Shown one piece after another: positions 1 through 9,033 of a stretch of 64,000 bases of DNA. Position 1 is the first letter of the stretch; each line of letters begins with the position of its first letter. A program made the position numbers and the translations under genes. The notes under the pieces were generated by a model. It made no database searches, was not told the DNA's origin, and worked only from the letters and a program-made list of their open reading frames with translations. This DNA is from Bacillota bacterium (GTDB lineage Bacteria > Bacillota > Clostridia > Christensenellales > Aristaeellaceae), in the NCBI GenBank assembly GCA_023398575.1, contig JAEWSC010000092.1, positions 1 to 64,000 of the forward strand, written 5' to 3'.

Positions 1-4
1 TGCA

Positions 5-41
5 TAAAAAAAGCTTGTCCGCGCGGATGCGCAGGCAAGCT
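5..41 (-). terminator. Terminator after the glycine cleavage operon
   Basis: On the minus strand a GC-rich hairpin with outer arms AGCTTG/CAAGCT (36-41 and 12-17) is followed by a run of seven T (6-12). It lies about 200 bases beyond the lpdA stop, with no gene between, so it probably ends the gcv-lplA-lpdA transcript. I see nothing else in 42-247. Confidence 0.6.
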
Positions 42-247
42 AAACGTCGTCATGCGAAATTGCTTTCAGACAGTCGCTCAACATCTTGCCGGCATCACAG
101 TACCGAGTTAAAGACATTGGGTCCGTATTTCACCTGGGGTATTGTAACACAAGCAGCACCATACCGCAATAGCGCTTTCGACAGGAATCTTTACAATTCT
201 ATCAAATTTCCTGTATCAGGTATACATCCACCGATGATCGCCGCTTG

Positions 248-1639
248 TTATCCCCTGCGCGCCGGGGCCATGTGGATGGCCATGCCCTCTATGCTGTCCA
301 GGGCTTCGGTAAAGCTTTCGGCAAAGGTGGGATGGGGACGGATGGCTTTTAACAGCTGCGTACGGGTAAGGCCATTGGCAATGGCCACCGTTGCTTCGCC
401 TAACATGTCCGTGGCCCGTTCGCAAACGATCTGCGCACCCAGCAGCACATCCGTTTGCGCGTCCAGCACCAGCTTGATAAAGCCCCGCTCACCGTCCGCG
501 ATCATGGTGCGGCAGTTGGCGGACAGGATATACTTGCCGGTGCGAACAGCAATGCCCTTCACCTTTGCTTCATCGGCAGTCATGCCCACGCAAGCGATTT
601 CCGGCCGCGTGTACACACAGGAGGGGACAAGGTCTTCCCGTACGGCAGGCGTATGCCCCGCCGCCCGCTCCACGCAGGCAATGCCCTGGGCTGAGGCGGC
701 ATGAGCCAGTTGAATCATGCCGGCCACATCGCCGATGGCATACACATGGGGCACACTTGTTTGGTGGTTTTCATCCGTGACAATGCGGCCCCGGTCGGTT
801 TCCACAGTGAATCCTTCCGCAAAAAGTCCCTTGGTGTTCGCCCTGCGGCCAATGGCCACAAGCACCGTATCGCCCACCGCCTGACCTTGCTTGCCCCCCG
901 ACTCATACAGCGCGGTCAAGGAGCCGTCTTCATTCTTTTCAATTTGCGCAACCTTTGCGCCGGTGAAAATACTCACGCCCCGCTTTTTGAGGATCATGGA
1001 AAGGTTTTGAGAAATCTCCCGGTCCATTTGAGGCAGCAGCCGATCCAGCGCCTCGATGATGGTGATCTCATACCCCAGCGCCTGAAACATGGAGGCAAAT
1101 TCTACGCCGATCACGCCGCCGCCGATGATTACAAGCCGCTTACCAGCGGGCGGAGCGGCAAGTATGCCGTCGCTTGTCATAACGCCGGGCAAGTCAAGGC
1201 CAGGTATGGGCGGAAGCACAGGAACAGAGCCAGTGGCAATGAGGATTTTCTCTCCCGTCAGCGTTTGGCCATCCACACATACGGTATGGCTGTCCTGTAT
1301 GACGCCCGCGCCTTTTATCTGCGTGATGCCGTTTTGGGCAATCAGCCGGCCAATGCCATCCCGAAGATTTGTAACCAGATCCTCCTTGCGGGCGTACATT
1401 TGATCCAGGTCCAGGGTCATCTGTTCCACTTTTATGCCCCAGGCGGCGATGCGGTCCAGCTCCTCAAAGCCCATGGCGGCATGCAAAAGTGCCTTGGTGG
1501 GCACGCAGCCACGGTTTAGGCAGGTGCCGCCCACCTCCCCTTTTTCCACCAGGGCGACCTTACATTTTAACTGCGCGGCGCGGATGGCAGCCTCATAGCC
1601 GCCCGGCCCAGCGCCTAGGATGATCCAGTCAAAATCCAT
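248..1639 (-). CDS. lpdA: Dihydrolipoyl dehydrogenase (L protein / E3)
   Basis: Cytoplasmic FAD flavoenzyme that reoxidises the dihydrolipoyl arm of GcvH with NAD+. The 463 residues are the normal family length. Seen in order: an N-terminal FAD-binding GAGPGG motif; the redox disulfide in GGTCLNRGCVPTKALLH (about residues 37-53); a second NAD-binding GGGVIGVEFAS; the FAD motif YAIGDVAG; and the C-terminal active-site HPTFAESFTEA containing the His-Glu dyad. The ATG at 1639 is preceded by a GGAG. As the last gene of the gcv operon it is dedicated at least in part to glycine cleavage; the window shows no 2-oxoacid dehydrogenase genes to compete for it. Confidence 0.95.
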   Translation of the reverse strand: MDFDWIILGAGPGGYEAAIRAAQLKCKVALVEKGEVGGTCLNRGCVPTKALLHAAMGFEELDRIAAWGIKVEQMTLDLDQMYARKEDLVTNLRDGIGRLIAQNGITQIKGAGVIQDSHTVCVDGQTLTGEKILIATGSVPVLPPIPGLDLPGVMTSDGILAAPPAGKRLVIIGGGVIGVEFASMFQALGYEITIIEALDRLLPQMDREISQNLSMILKKRGVSIFTGAKVAQIEKNEDGSLTALYESGGKQGQAVGDTVLVAIGRRANTKGLFAEGFTVETDRGRIVTDENHQTSVPHVYAIGDVAGMIQLAHAASAQGIACVERAAGHTPAVREDLVPSCVYTRPEIACVGMTADEAKVKGIAVRTGKYILSANCRTMIADGERGFIKLVLDAQTDVLLGAQIVCERATDMLGEATVAIANGLTRTQLLKAIRPHPTFAESFTEALDSIEGMAIHMAPARRG

Positions 1640-1651
1640 GGCTGTTTCTCC

Positions 1652-2641
1652 TTAAAAATTCTGGCTTGTCAAGAATGCGATCAAGTCATTGCCGATTTCT
1701 ACCGACTGGGCCTTAATGGGCGCTACAGCCTGCGCAAGTGCCAAGCCATTGAACGCACAGCCCCTCAGCAAGCCCGGCAGGCTTTGAATCAGCGTTTCAT
1801 CCAGCGCGTCGGAATAGACGGCGCACTCCTTCACCCGGCCGGCTTCCACCGAAAACTGCAGTTGTATACCGCCCCAGGGAAAACGGGCTTCCCCTTCCCA
1901 GGTAAAGGGGATGGGCCGGCCAAAAATCCAATCCCAGGCCGCGAATTTTTCCCGCCCAGCCGCCACGGTTGCCTCGTTGATGCGTTCAGGGGGCAGCACC
2001 TGCGGCTGTGCGCCATACACATCCCCCAGGGCTTTTACAAGCGCTTCTTTGAGCGCATCCATTGTAAGGCTTGGACAAAGCTCCGCAAGGTTTACCACCC
2101 GCGCACGCACGGAGGCAACACCTTTGGATTCCAGCTTTTGCTGGGGCACGTTCAAATACCGGGCCAGATTGTCCATGTCCACGCTGACCAGCAGCGTGCC
2201 ATGGTGATAGGCATTGCCGCCGCTTTTGTAAAAGGCGTTGCCGGAAAACTTGCGGCCATCTACCGTAATGTCGTTGCGGCCAGTACGCTCCGCCTGTATG
2301 TTGAAGGAGCGCACCGCCTGTAAAATCACCTCTGTCTGCCGGGCCACATCATAATCGTCTTGGCCGACCAGAAAGGTAAAGTTCAAATTGCCCAGGTCGT
2401 GATACACCGCGCCGCCGCCGGAGAGCCTGCGGACCAGATGCCCAAAATCCTTTTTCAGGTCGGGCACCCGCACTTCCTTCCAGGCGTTTTGGTTGCGGCC
2501 AATGACCACCGTGTGCCGGTTCTGCCACAAGTACAGTATGATTTCGCCAGGCGCAACCGTGCTCAGCAAGTGCTCTTCCAACGCAAGATTTTGATAAGGA
2601 TCCGTCTGGCTGGTTATTACATATCGGCAGCGGTGTATCAC
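1652..2641 (-). CDS. lplA: Lipoate-protein ligase A
   Basis: ATP-dependent enzyme that activates free lipoate and attaches it to a lysine of lipoyl domains. The family signature RRLSGGGAVYHDLGNLN is intact (around residue 71), and a KFSGNAFYKSGG segment follows, as in LplA proteins of this length (329 aa with a C-terminal accessory domain). It starts with GTG at 2641, supported by GAGGTG six bases upstream. It lies 15 bases after gcvPB and 12 before lpdA, so it is co-transcribed with its likely substrate gcvH. This suggests scavenging of lipoate; no lipA/lipB synthesis genes are seen in the window. Confidence 0.93.
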   Translation of the reverse strand: MIHRCRYVITSQTDPYQNLALEEHLLSTVAPGEIILYLWQNRHTVVIGRNQNAWKEVRVPDLKKDFGHLVRRLSGGGAVYHDLGNLNFTFLVGQDDYDVARQTEVILQAVRSFNIQAERTGRNDITVDGRKFSGNAFYKSGGNAYHHGTLLVSVDMDNLARYLNVPQQKLESKGVASVRARVVNLAELCPSLTMDALKEALVKALGDVYGAQPQVLPPERINEATVAAGREKFAAWDWIFGRPIPFTWEGEARFPWGGIQLQFSVEAGRVKECAVYSDALDETLIQSLPGLLRGCAFNGLALAQAVAPIKAQSVEIGNDLIAFLTSQNF

Positions 2642-2656
2642 TTCGTCACCTCTTAT

Positions 2657-4066
2657 TTAATATGCATATCGCAACTTCGGGTTGCGGGCAGCGCCCACCT
2701 CATCCGGCCTACCGATGGGGGTGGTCACGGGGCACAGGTGAAGTGCCTCCGGGTCCTCCTTGGCACGGCGGGCAATGTCCTTCAAGGCTTCAATGCCCTC
2801 CTCCAGCGTCTCCCGGCTTTCGGTTTCCGTAGGCTCGATCATCAGCGCCTCGTGAACGATCAGCGGGAAGTACATCGTTGGAGGGTGCATGCCCTTATCC
2901 AGCAGGGCCTTGGCTACATCCAGCGCGGAAACGCCGGTTTCCTTTTTGAGGTTTTCCAGGGTCAGCACAAATTCATGCATGCAAGTGTGGTCATAAGCCA
3001 GATCATAGGTATCCTTGAGCCTGTGCATCATGTAGTTGGCGTTTAGCACCGCATTTTGCGACGCTTCCTTGATGCCTTCCTTCCCCAAGGTCAGTATATA
3101 GGTCAGCGCCCGCACTACCACCAGGAAATTGCCGTAAAAGGCTTTTACCTGGCCGATGCTTTGGGAATTTGCCTCTTCGCCCAGCTTGGAGTAGGGCAGA
3201 AAAGGCGCGAGATGCGCTTTGCAGCCCACCGGACCGCTGCCGGGGCCGCCGCCGCCGTGTGGGGTGGAAAAGGTTTTATGCAGGTTCAAATGCACCACAT
3301 CAAAGCCCATGTCGCCGGGGCGGACCACGCCCATAATAGCGTTGAGGTTGGCGCCGTCGTAGTAGCATTGGCCGCCGGCCTCGTGCACGATGCGGGTGAT
3401 CTCCAGTATGTTTTTATCAAATAAGCCCAGAGTATTGGGATTGGTGAGCATCAGCCCCGCGGTGTCCTCACCCACAGCGGCTTTTAGCGCTTCCAGGTCC
3501 ACACAGCCATCCGGCCCGGAGGGAATGCTGACCACAGAATAGCCTGCCATGGCCCCGGTAGCCGGGTTGGTGCCATGGGCGGAATCGGGCACGATGAGCT
3601 TTGTGCGCTTTACGTCGCCCCGTGCCTGGTGATAGGCCTTGATCAGCAGTATGCCGGTAAACTCGCCATGGGCACCGGCGGCGGGCTGAAAGGTCATGCG
3701 GTTCATGCCGGTGATTTCGCACAGGTGCTTTTCGGCAGTTTGGAGAACCTCCAGGCAGCCCGCAACCGTTTCCTTGGGCTGCAGGGGGTGGATGCTTGCA
3801 AAGCCCGGCAGAGCGGCCATTTCATCATTGATACGGGGGTTGTATTTCATGGTGCAGGAGCCCAGTGGATAAAAGCCGCTGTTGACGCCATGGGCGCGCT
3901 TTGCCAGCTTGGTATAATGGCGGCTGATGTCCGTTTCCGCCATTTCCGGCAGGCGGGGTGCCGTTTCGCGGGCAAAGCCCTCGGGGAGGGATACTTCCGG
4001 CACATCACATTTGGGCAGCAGGCTCACATGGTGGCCCTTACGGCTTACTTCAAAAATCAGGTTCAT
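2657..4066 (-). CDS. gcvPB: Glycine dehydrogenase (decarboxylating) subunit 2
   Basis: PLP-carrying half of the split P protein, which decarboxylates glycine and passes the aminomethyl group to lipoyl-GcvH. The PLP-lysine context NLHKTFSTPHGGGGPG is present near the middle. The open frame extends to 4135, but the ATG at 4066 is the right start: it overlaps the gcvPA stop in an ATGA junction and begins MNLIFEVSRKG, giving 469 residues. The 4-base overlap implies translational coupling with gcvPA, matching the obligate alpha2beta2 complex. Confidence 0.95.
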   Translation of the reverse strand: MNLIFEVSRKGHHVSLLPKCDVPEVSLPEGFARETAPRLPEMAETDISRHYTKLAKRAHGVNSGFYPLGSCTMKYNPRINDEMAALPGFASIHPLQPKETVAGCLEVLQTAEKHLCEITGMNRMTFQPAAGAHGEFTGILLIKAYHQARGDVKRTKLIVPDSAHGTNPATGAMAGYSVVSIPSGPDGCVDLEALKAAVGEDTAGLMLTNPNTLGLFDKNILEITRIVHEAGGQCYYDGANLNAIMGVVRPGDMGFDVVHLNLHKTFSTPHGGGGPGSGPVGCKAHLAPFLPYSKLGEEANSQSIGQVKAFYGNFLVVVRALTYILTLGKEGIKEASQNAVLNANYMMHRLKDTYDLAYDHTCMHEFVLTLENLKKETGVSALDVAKALLDKGMHPPTMYFPLIVHEALMIEPTETESRETLEEGIEALKDIARRAKEDPEALHLCPVTTPIGRPDEVGAARNPKLRYAY

Positions 4067-5382
4067 GCGCACACCTCCCGTAAGGTGCCTAAAACAGTAT
4101 CCAATTGTTCGCGGCTTACTTGCTCGGTGGCACACCAGAGTAATTGATCATTGCCAATGGGCAGGCCGCCCAGGATATCCTTTGCTTCTAGCGCCTTCAA
4201 AACAGCATCCCGCTTGCCATTGCAGCAAGTGACAAACTCATGGAAGAAGGGGGCAGTGCCGATCCTTGTGATGCCGGGAATTTTCGTCAGCCCCTCCATC
4301 AGATAATGGGCCTTGCTCATGGATTGCGTGGCGACTTCCTTTAACCCTTCCGGTCCCATGGCGGAAAGATAGACCGCCGCGGTCAGTGCGCACAGCGCTT
4401 GGTTGGAGCATACGTTGGAGCTGGCTTTTTCACGTCTTATGTGCTGCTCCCGGGCTTGCAGCGTTAAAACAAATGCCCGGTTGCCTTTGTGATCTGTTGT
4501 TTCGCCCACAATGCGGCCCGGCAGCTTGCGCATCATGGTGTTGGAGGCAGCCATGAACCCAAGGTACGGCCCGCCGAAGGATAAGGGCATGCCCAGGGGC
4601 TGGCCTTCGCCCACGGCGATGTCGGCGCCAGCTTCGGCCGGCGACTGCATCACGGACAGGGCAATGGGATTCACGCCCAGTATGTACTTGCCGCCGGCCG
4701 CGTGCACCTTTTCACCCAACAGCTTTGCGTCTTCCAGCGCGCCGTAAAAGTTGGGCTGCTGAACATACAAACAGGCAGTGTCTTCCCCCAGCATGGCTTC
4801 CAATGCTGCTATATCCGTTACGCCATCCTTTTCCGGTACGATGCGCATGGGTGCGTTGGCAGCATTGCAAAAGGTTTGAATGGTAGCAATGGTATCGGGG
4901 TGGGCGGTGGCGGATACCAGGGTGGTCACCCGTTTGCGCTCCCGGCACATGGCCGCCGCTTCCGCCGCGGCCTCAGCCCCGTCGTACATGGAGGCGTTGC
5001 TTACCGGCAGCCCGGTCAGCTCGCAGATCATGGTCTGATATTCGAAGATGGACTGCAAAATCCCCTGGCTGATTTCGGCCTGATAGGGGGTATAGGCGGT
5101 AACAAATTCCTCCTTGGAGGTTACGTACTTGACGATGGAGGGAATGTAGTGGTTGTACGCGCCTGCACCCCGCAGGATGGTGGAATACACCCGGTTCTTT
5201 TGCGCCAGGGCGGTCATGGCGCGGCGCACCTCCAGCTCCTGCTTGCCTTCCGGCAGGTTTAGAGGGTTATGGAGCAGTACCGAATCCGGCACATCATGAA
5301 ACAGCTCTGCAACGCTGTCCGCGCCGATCACAGACAGCATTTCCTGCTGCTCCTCTTGGGTGGTGGGGATATAGCTGCCCAT
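4063..5382 (-). CDS. gcvPA: Glycine dehydrogenase (decarboxylating) subunit 1
   Basis: Catalytically needed but PLP-free half of the split glycine decarboxylase typical of Firmicutes and Thermotogae (single-chain GcvP is about 950 aa). The 439 residues begin MGSYIPTTQEEQQEML and include the family segments GAGAYNHYIPSIV and YTPYQAEISQGILQ. It starts 2 bases after the gcvH stop and overlaps gcvPB by 4 bases. No disruption is visible. Confidence 0.95.
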   Translation of the reverse strand: MGSYIPTTQEEQQEMLSVIGADSVAELFHDVPDSVLLHNPLNLPEGKQELEVRRAMTALAQKNRVYSTILRGAGAYNHYIPSIVKYVTSKEEFVTAYTPYQAEISQGILQSIFEYQTMICELTGLPVSNASMYDGAEAAAEAAAMCRERKRVTTLVSATAHPDTIATIQTFCNAANAPMRIVPEKDGVTDIAALEAMLGEDTACLYVQQPNFYGALEDAKLLGEKVHAAGGKYILGVNPIALSVMQSPAEAGADIAVGEGQPLGMPLSFGGPYLGFMAASNTMMRKLPGRIVGETTDHKGNRAFVLTLQAREQHIRREKASSNVCSNQALCALTAAVYLSAMGPEGLKEVATQSMSKAHYLMEGLTKIPGITRIGTAPFFHEFVTCCNGKRDAVLKALEAKDILGGLPIGNDQLLWCATEQVSREQLDTVLGTLREVCA

Positions 5383-5384
5383 GC

Positions 5385-5762
5385 TCAGCCCTCCTTGACG
5401 GCGCTTTCATAGCCTGCGGCATCCAAAAGCGCTACGGTGCCGGTGACATCCTTTACGCGGATGAACCAGGCCTCATAAGGCGCTTGGTTGATATTTTGAG
5501 GGCTGTCCAAAAGAACTTCATTGATCTCCACAATTTCGCCGGTAACGGGGCTGTAAATGTCGCTGACGGCCTTTACTGATTCCACATCGCCAAAGGTTTC
5601 GCCGGCGGTAACGCTGTCGCCAATTTGCGGCAGGTTTACAAACACCAGGTCACCCAGCTCGCTCTGGGCAAAGTCTGTCAGGCCGATTTCGACAACGCCA
5701 TCGTTCAGTTCCTTGACCCATTCGTGGGATTTGGTGTACTTTAGTTCCTTAGGGGTGTTCAT
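5385..5762 (-). CDS. gcvH: Glycine cleavage system H protein
   Basis: Small lipoyl carrier shuttling the aminomethyl group between P, T and L proteins. The 125 residues carry the lipoylation motif ESVKAVSD with the modified lysine at residue 64, and a start KYTKSHEWV typical of the family. The frame is open to 5786, but ATG 5762 has an AAGGAGG eight bases upstream, whereas the upstream extension (MKYKEENA) runs through that ribosome binding site, so I choose 5762. Confidence 0.95.
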   Translation of the reverse strand: MNTPKELKYTKSHEWVKELNDGVVEIGLTDFAQSELGDLVFVNLPQIGDSVTAGETFGDVESVKAVSDIYSPVTGEIVEINEVLLDSPQNINQAPYEAWFIRVKDVTGTVALLDAAGYESAVKEG

Positions 5763-5801
5763 TGCGTTTTCCTCCTTATATTTCACAATCGTTTTGACAG
5801 G

Positions 5802-6893
5802 TTAGGCTTTGCCTTTTTTGTAAAAGGGCAGGGGTACAATTTCGGCGGCAATTCGGCGGCCCCGCACGTCCACCTCCACCGTATCGCCCAAAGAAAGACC
5901 TTCCTTTTGAAGCAGGGCCATGGCCACGGCCTTGTTCACAAAGGGGCAGAGGGTGCCGGAGGTAGTGTGCCCGATTTCCTTGTCACCCTTAAATACGGTG
6001 CAATGCTCCCTGGCGATACCCCGGCCGGTCAGTACAAGTCCAAAACGGGCAATGCTTGGTTCGCCCTTTTCCACCATGGCCCTTTTGCCGATGAAATCGG
6101 CTTTTTCCATCTTTACATAATTGCCAAGGCCGGTTTCAAAGGGCGTGACAGTATCATCCATCTCATGGCCGTACAGCGGCATGGCCGCCTCCAGGCGCAG
6201 GGTATCCCTGGCGCCCAAGCCGCAGGGAATCAACCCCACATCCTTGCCGGTCTCCAAAAGAAGGTCCCACAGGCGGGGCGCGTCTTCATTGGCGCAGTAG
6301 AGTTCAAAGCCGGTCTCCCCTGTATAGCCTGTGCGGGAGATGAGGCAGGGTATGCCCCCAACGGTCCCCTTTTCCACAAAGGAGTAATATTTCTTTGGAA
6401 TGTCCTCTTCCTTACACAGGCGGCTCAAAATCTCCGGAGCCTTGGGGCCTTGCAGCGCCACTTGGGCGGTTCTATCTGAGGCATCCTCCATTTGTACGTT
6501 GCCAAATAGATGGGCCTTCATCCAGGCCACATCCTTTTCCCGGTTGGAGGCGTTGACTACCAGCAGATAGCGATCTTCACCCAGGCGGTACACAATCAAG
6601 TCATCTACAAAGCCGCCGTCATCGTTGCACAAGGGGCTGTAGCGCACTTGGCCGATATTTAGGTTCCCCATGTCATTGGTGACCAGGTTTTGAATGTTGT
6701 TTAGGGCATCGGGGCCGGAAAACAGCACTTCGCCCATGTGGGATACGTCAAACAGCCCGCAGGCTGTGCGCACCGCCATGTGCTCTGCAATGACCCCACC
6801 TTGATACTGCACCGGTAAGATGTACCCCGCAAACGGCACCATCTTTCCGCCCAGCGCTACATGGCTGTCATACAACGGCGTCTTTTTGTCCAT
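5802..6893 (-). CDS. gcvT: Glycine cleavage system T protein (aminomethyltransferase)
   Basis: Transfers the methylene carbon from the H protein to tetrahydrofolate and releases ammonia. The 363 residues include KTPLYDSHVALGGKMVPFAG at the start, FDVSHMGEV, GLGARDTLRLEAAMPLYG and the C-terminal barrel domain. The frame opens at 6953, but ATG 6893 follows GGAGG with proper spacing and gives the standard N-terminus. First structural gene after the glycine riboswitch; a 217-base leader separates it from the riboswitch terminator. Confidence 0.95.
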   Translation of the reverse strand: MDKKTPLYDSHVALGGKMVPFAGYILPVQYQGGVIAEHMAVRTACGLFDVSHMGEVLFSGPDALNNIQNLVTNDMGNLNIGQVRYSPLCNDDGGFVDDLIVYRLGEDRYLLVVNASNREKDVAWMKAHLFGNVQMEDASDRTAQVALQGPKAPEILSRLCKEEDIPKKYYSFVEKGTVGGIPCLISRTGYTGETGFELYCANEDAPRLWDLLLETGKDVGLIPCGLGARDTLRLEAAMPLYGHEMDDTVTPFETGLGNYVKMEKADFIGKRAMVEKGEPSIARFGLVLTGRGIAREHCTVFKGDKEIGHTTSGTLCPFVNKAVAMALLQKEGLSLGDTVEVDVRGRRIAAEIVPLPFYKKGKA

Positions 6894-6974
6894 GACCGTT
6901 CCTCCTGTGCTCACGCTTATTTCATTGAGATCGTTGTGCTGGAACTGTACCAACGATGGGTTCAGACTTCATGA

Positions 6975-7075
6975 TAGCCGCGAGGAATTTTTCTTGCCCG
7001 CTAAGTCGAGGCAGCGCAACGTAGCAGCGCTACGTTAAGCGGACGAGACAACGTGGGCATGGAAAAGGACCGTGG
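6975..7075 (-). other. Palindromic insert in the gcvT leader
   Basis: The stretch between the riboswitch terminator and gcvT contains a perfect stem AACGTAGC/GCTACGTT (7018-7025 and 7029-7036) flanked by looser complementary arms (CTTGCCC near 6993 and GGGCATGG near 7055). No ORF or promoter is evident. It resembles a small palindromic intergenic element inserted in the leader, but no second close copy is seen in this window, so its repeat status is a guess. Confidence 0.35.
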
Positions 7076-7110
7076 ATATCAGAAGGATGAGCCCGGAGGC
7101 GGTACATAAC

Positions 7111-7150
7111 AAAAAAAGGCGAACAGGCCGCTGTTGCAGCCTATCCGCCT
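7111..7150 (-). terminator. Riboswitch expression-platform terminator
   Basis: On the minus strand a 12-bp stem (7150-7139 with 7128-7117, two G-U pairs) with a 10-base loop runs into seven T (7117-7111). Its 5' arm starts directly after the conserved 3' part of the second glycine aptamer (ACAGAGGC), so aptamer P1 pairing and terminator formation exclude each other. This fits glycine switching transcription on, as known for gcv riboswitches. Confidence 0.8.
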
Positions 7151-7308
7151 CTGTTATCGAACCTGAAAGATTCCTCCCCGCACGATTGGCACGAAGGAGT
7201 TGCTTCTTCGGTGCATCATTGCTTTCCAGAGCTTCGTCCCGGTTTAGTCTTTTTGCCTGAGAGTTTGTTGCGTCTTCCCCTTCGGCGCCGCATATGTGCA
7301 GTCTCTCC
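7139..7308 (-). promoter_or_regulatory. Tandem glycine riboswitch
   Basis: Two glycine aptamers read 5'-3' on the minus strand from about 7308. The first has GGAGAGACTGCAC, GCGCCGAAGGGGAA and CTCTCAGGCAAAAAGAC; the second has GCACCGAAGAAGCAA (7214-7200) and CTTTCAGG followed by GATAACAGAGGC. These are the conserved cores of the glycine riboswitch family (Rfam gcvT). The short linker between the aptamers is typical of the cooperative tandem form. It controls gcvT-gcvH-gcvPA-gcvPB-lplA-lpdA through the terminator at 7111-7150. Confidence 0.93.
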
Positions 7309-7349
7309 TAAACCGTTCACCCGAAATATGCAGTTGTTTTTCCGCAGCC

Positions 7350-7378
7350 AGTGTACAATTTCCGCAGGAGTTTGTCAA
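7350..7378 (-). promoter_or_regulatory. Promoter of the glycine cleavage operon
   Basis: Minus strand -35 TTGACA (7378-7373), 17-base spacer, -10 TACACT (7355-7350). The predicted start near 7343 lies about 35 bases before the first aptamer, as expected for a riboswitch transcript. Confidence 0.65.
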
Positions 7379-7436
7379 TGCTGATTTCTGACTCCCAGGC
7401 ATGGTAATGAAACCACAAGGAGGATGCTGGGCCAAA

Positions 7437-8219
7437 TTATGCAATATCCATGCCGAATACTTCCAACTGGGTAAGGGCGGGAAAAGGGGAGGGATCATCG
7501 GCCCTGATAAGGCTACAAAGCTTTACCCAGGTAACCTCGTGCTCACCGATGGGGAAATATTGAGTTTCGCCAGTCTTCGTGAGCGAAAGTGCACATTCCT
7601 GGCCGTCTGAGAATGACAACGTCGCCTTTTCCCACCAGGTATCGTGGGGGAAGTCTGCCCGGATGGTAATGCCCACTTCGTCAATCAAAACAGCGCGGCC
7701 AAAGTGAACGGTGATTTCTGCGTCATCCTTGCCGCCAATGCCCCAGGAAAGGTAGGGCCAGCCGCCATGGCTTGTGTTAAACTTCAACCCGTCGATGACG
7801 TTGCGGGCAAAGAACACAGGTTCATCCCTTGTTTCAATATTGGCTGTGGCGTGGGGGTAGCAGCCCTTGTAAAAGCGCTGGTCGGCGGGGTTGATGGCCA
7901 GGTTGCGGCGGCTAAATACTTCCTCAAGCCTGGCTGCGCGCAGAGAGATGATGTGACTGCTGCCCGAAAACGCCTGGGGGGCATACATGGTTTTCAAATC
8001 ACCAAAGGGGATGGCGAACGAAAATTGCTTATGCGTAAGGTTAACCAGGGCTTCAGGCAGTGTTGCGTCGACCTGAACGGCGCAATGGTGATCATCCGCG
8101 GTAAATACGATGCGGTCGCCCTCCACAAATTCCTGTGCATAATAAAGCCGCGCGGACTCCGTGCCGGATACGGTTTGCTTTACCTGGCCGGCTGCGTCAA
8201 GTATCTCAATCGTATACAT
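7437..8219 (-). CDS. Unknown protein with lectin-like C-terminal domain
   Basis: 260 residues, no signal peptide or membrane segment. I do not recognise a named family. The C-terminal two thirds (FNTSHGGWPYLSWGIGG, AEITVHFGRAVLIDEVGITI, then W-rich DTWWEKATLSFSDG) reads like a beta-sandwich of the galactose-binding / F5-8-C kind, so sugar binding is possible but inferred. A GGGAGGT ribosome site precedes the ATG at 8219. It lies 70 bases downstream of the ABC permease on the same strand and may share its transcript. The region between its end and the gcv promoter is short and empty. Confidence 0.7.
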   Translation of the reverse strand: MYTIEILDAAGQVKQTVSGTESARLYYAQEFVEGDRIVFTADDHHCAVQVDATLPEALVNLTHKQFSFAIPFGDLKTMYAPQAFSGSSHIISLRAARLEEVFSRRNLAINPADQRFYKGCYPHATANIETRDEPVFFARNVIDGLKFNTSHGGWPYLSWGIGGKDDAEITVHFGRAVLIDEVGITIRADFPHDTWWEKATLSFSDGQECALSLTKTGETQYFPIGEHEVTWVKLCSLIRADDPSPFPALTQLEVFGMDIA

Positions 8220-8289
8220 ATGTACCTCCCGGGTGTTGTTTTTCTATAGGTATCCTACACCCGAAAGGCAAGGTTGTAAAGCAATTGCG

Positions 8290-9033
8290 TTATTCCCAGC
8301 GGAAGAATTTCAGCGAGATGCCAGTACCGATAACAGTGATGGCACCAAGTATAATAAAGGATAGGAGCATGCCCGAAAGGTCCTGCCCAAGGGAGGCGGC
8401 CTTTAACAGCTTAATGCCCTGTGTCAGGGGAAGGACATCCGCCGCCGTTTGAAGAGCCTTCGGCATGATTTCGTAAGGGATCGTCGCACCGGATAAGAAC
8501 AGCATGGGGAAATAGAAGGCGCTGGCCAGAATGCCGCCCATCTGTGCGCTTTTGGCGACGCTGGCAATGGCCATGCCAATGGCATGAATGGAGAGTACAA
8601 CAAGTAGGTACACCGCAAGAAAGGTGGCGGCGGAGCCCAGCAGTGTAAAGCCGAAGAATAGCGCACAGATGATATACACCAGCAAAGATGAAAAGACGGA
8701 CAGCGTTAGGCTAAACAGTACGTGGGCGGATAAGAGCAGCATGGGGCTTGCCGGTGTTACCTTGTATCGCTTGAGTATTTTGCGCCAGCGGTAATCTGAC
8801 AGGGCGATGGGCAGGCCCATTAAGCCGGCGGCGCAGATGCCGATGCTGGCTACCGCCGCAAAGCTCACGTCGATCTTGCGTATGGCGGCATCTGCTTCTG
8901 AGGCTGCGCCGCCGTACAACACCCCCAGCAATAGCATGAGGCCAACGGGCATCAAAACACCGAACAGGACAGAAGAAAATTCTCGAATGGAGAGCTTGGC
9001 TTCCGTTTTATACATGAGCCATAAGGTTTTCAT
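8290..9033 (-). CDS. ABC-2 type transporter permease
   Basis: 247 residues with about six hydrophobic helices, starting MKTLWLMYKTEAKLSIREFSS, and the typical ABC-2 order of an N-terminal helix, a loop and a five-helix bundle. The late segment MLFLSGATIPYEIMPKALQ matches the conserved ABC-2 motif (FLSG..IP...MP..L). It overlaps the upstream ATPase gene by 4 bases (ATGA), so the two form one exporter, probably for a drug, peptide or lipid; the substrate cannot be told from sequence. Confidence 0.88.
   Translation of the reverse strand: MKTLWLMYKTEAKLSIREFSSVLFGVLMPVGLMLLLGVLYGGAASEADAAIRKIDVSFAAVASIGICAAGLMGLPIALSDYRWRKILKRYKVTPASPMLLLSAHVLFSLTLSVFSSLLVYIICALFFGFTLLGSAATFLAVYLLVVLSIHAIGMAIASVAKSAQMGGILASAFYFPMLFLSGATIPYEIMPKALQTAADVLPLTQGIKLLKAASLGQDLSGMLLSFIILGAITVIGTGISLKFFRWE

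Noticed and set aside
15..704. Plus-strand open frame of 229 codons opposite lpdA
   Set aside because: It lies entirely against a well-supported gene, has no family motif and follows the codon pattern of the minus strand.
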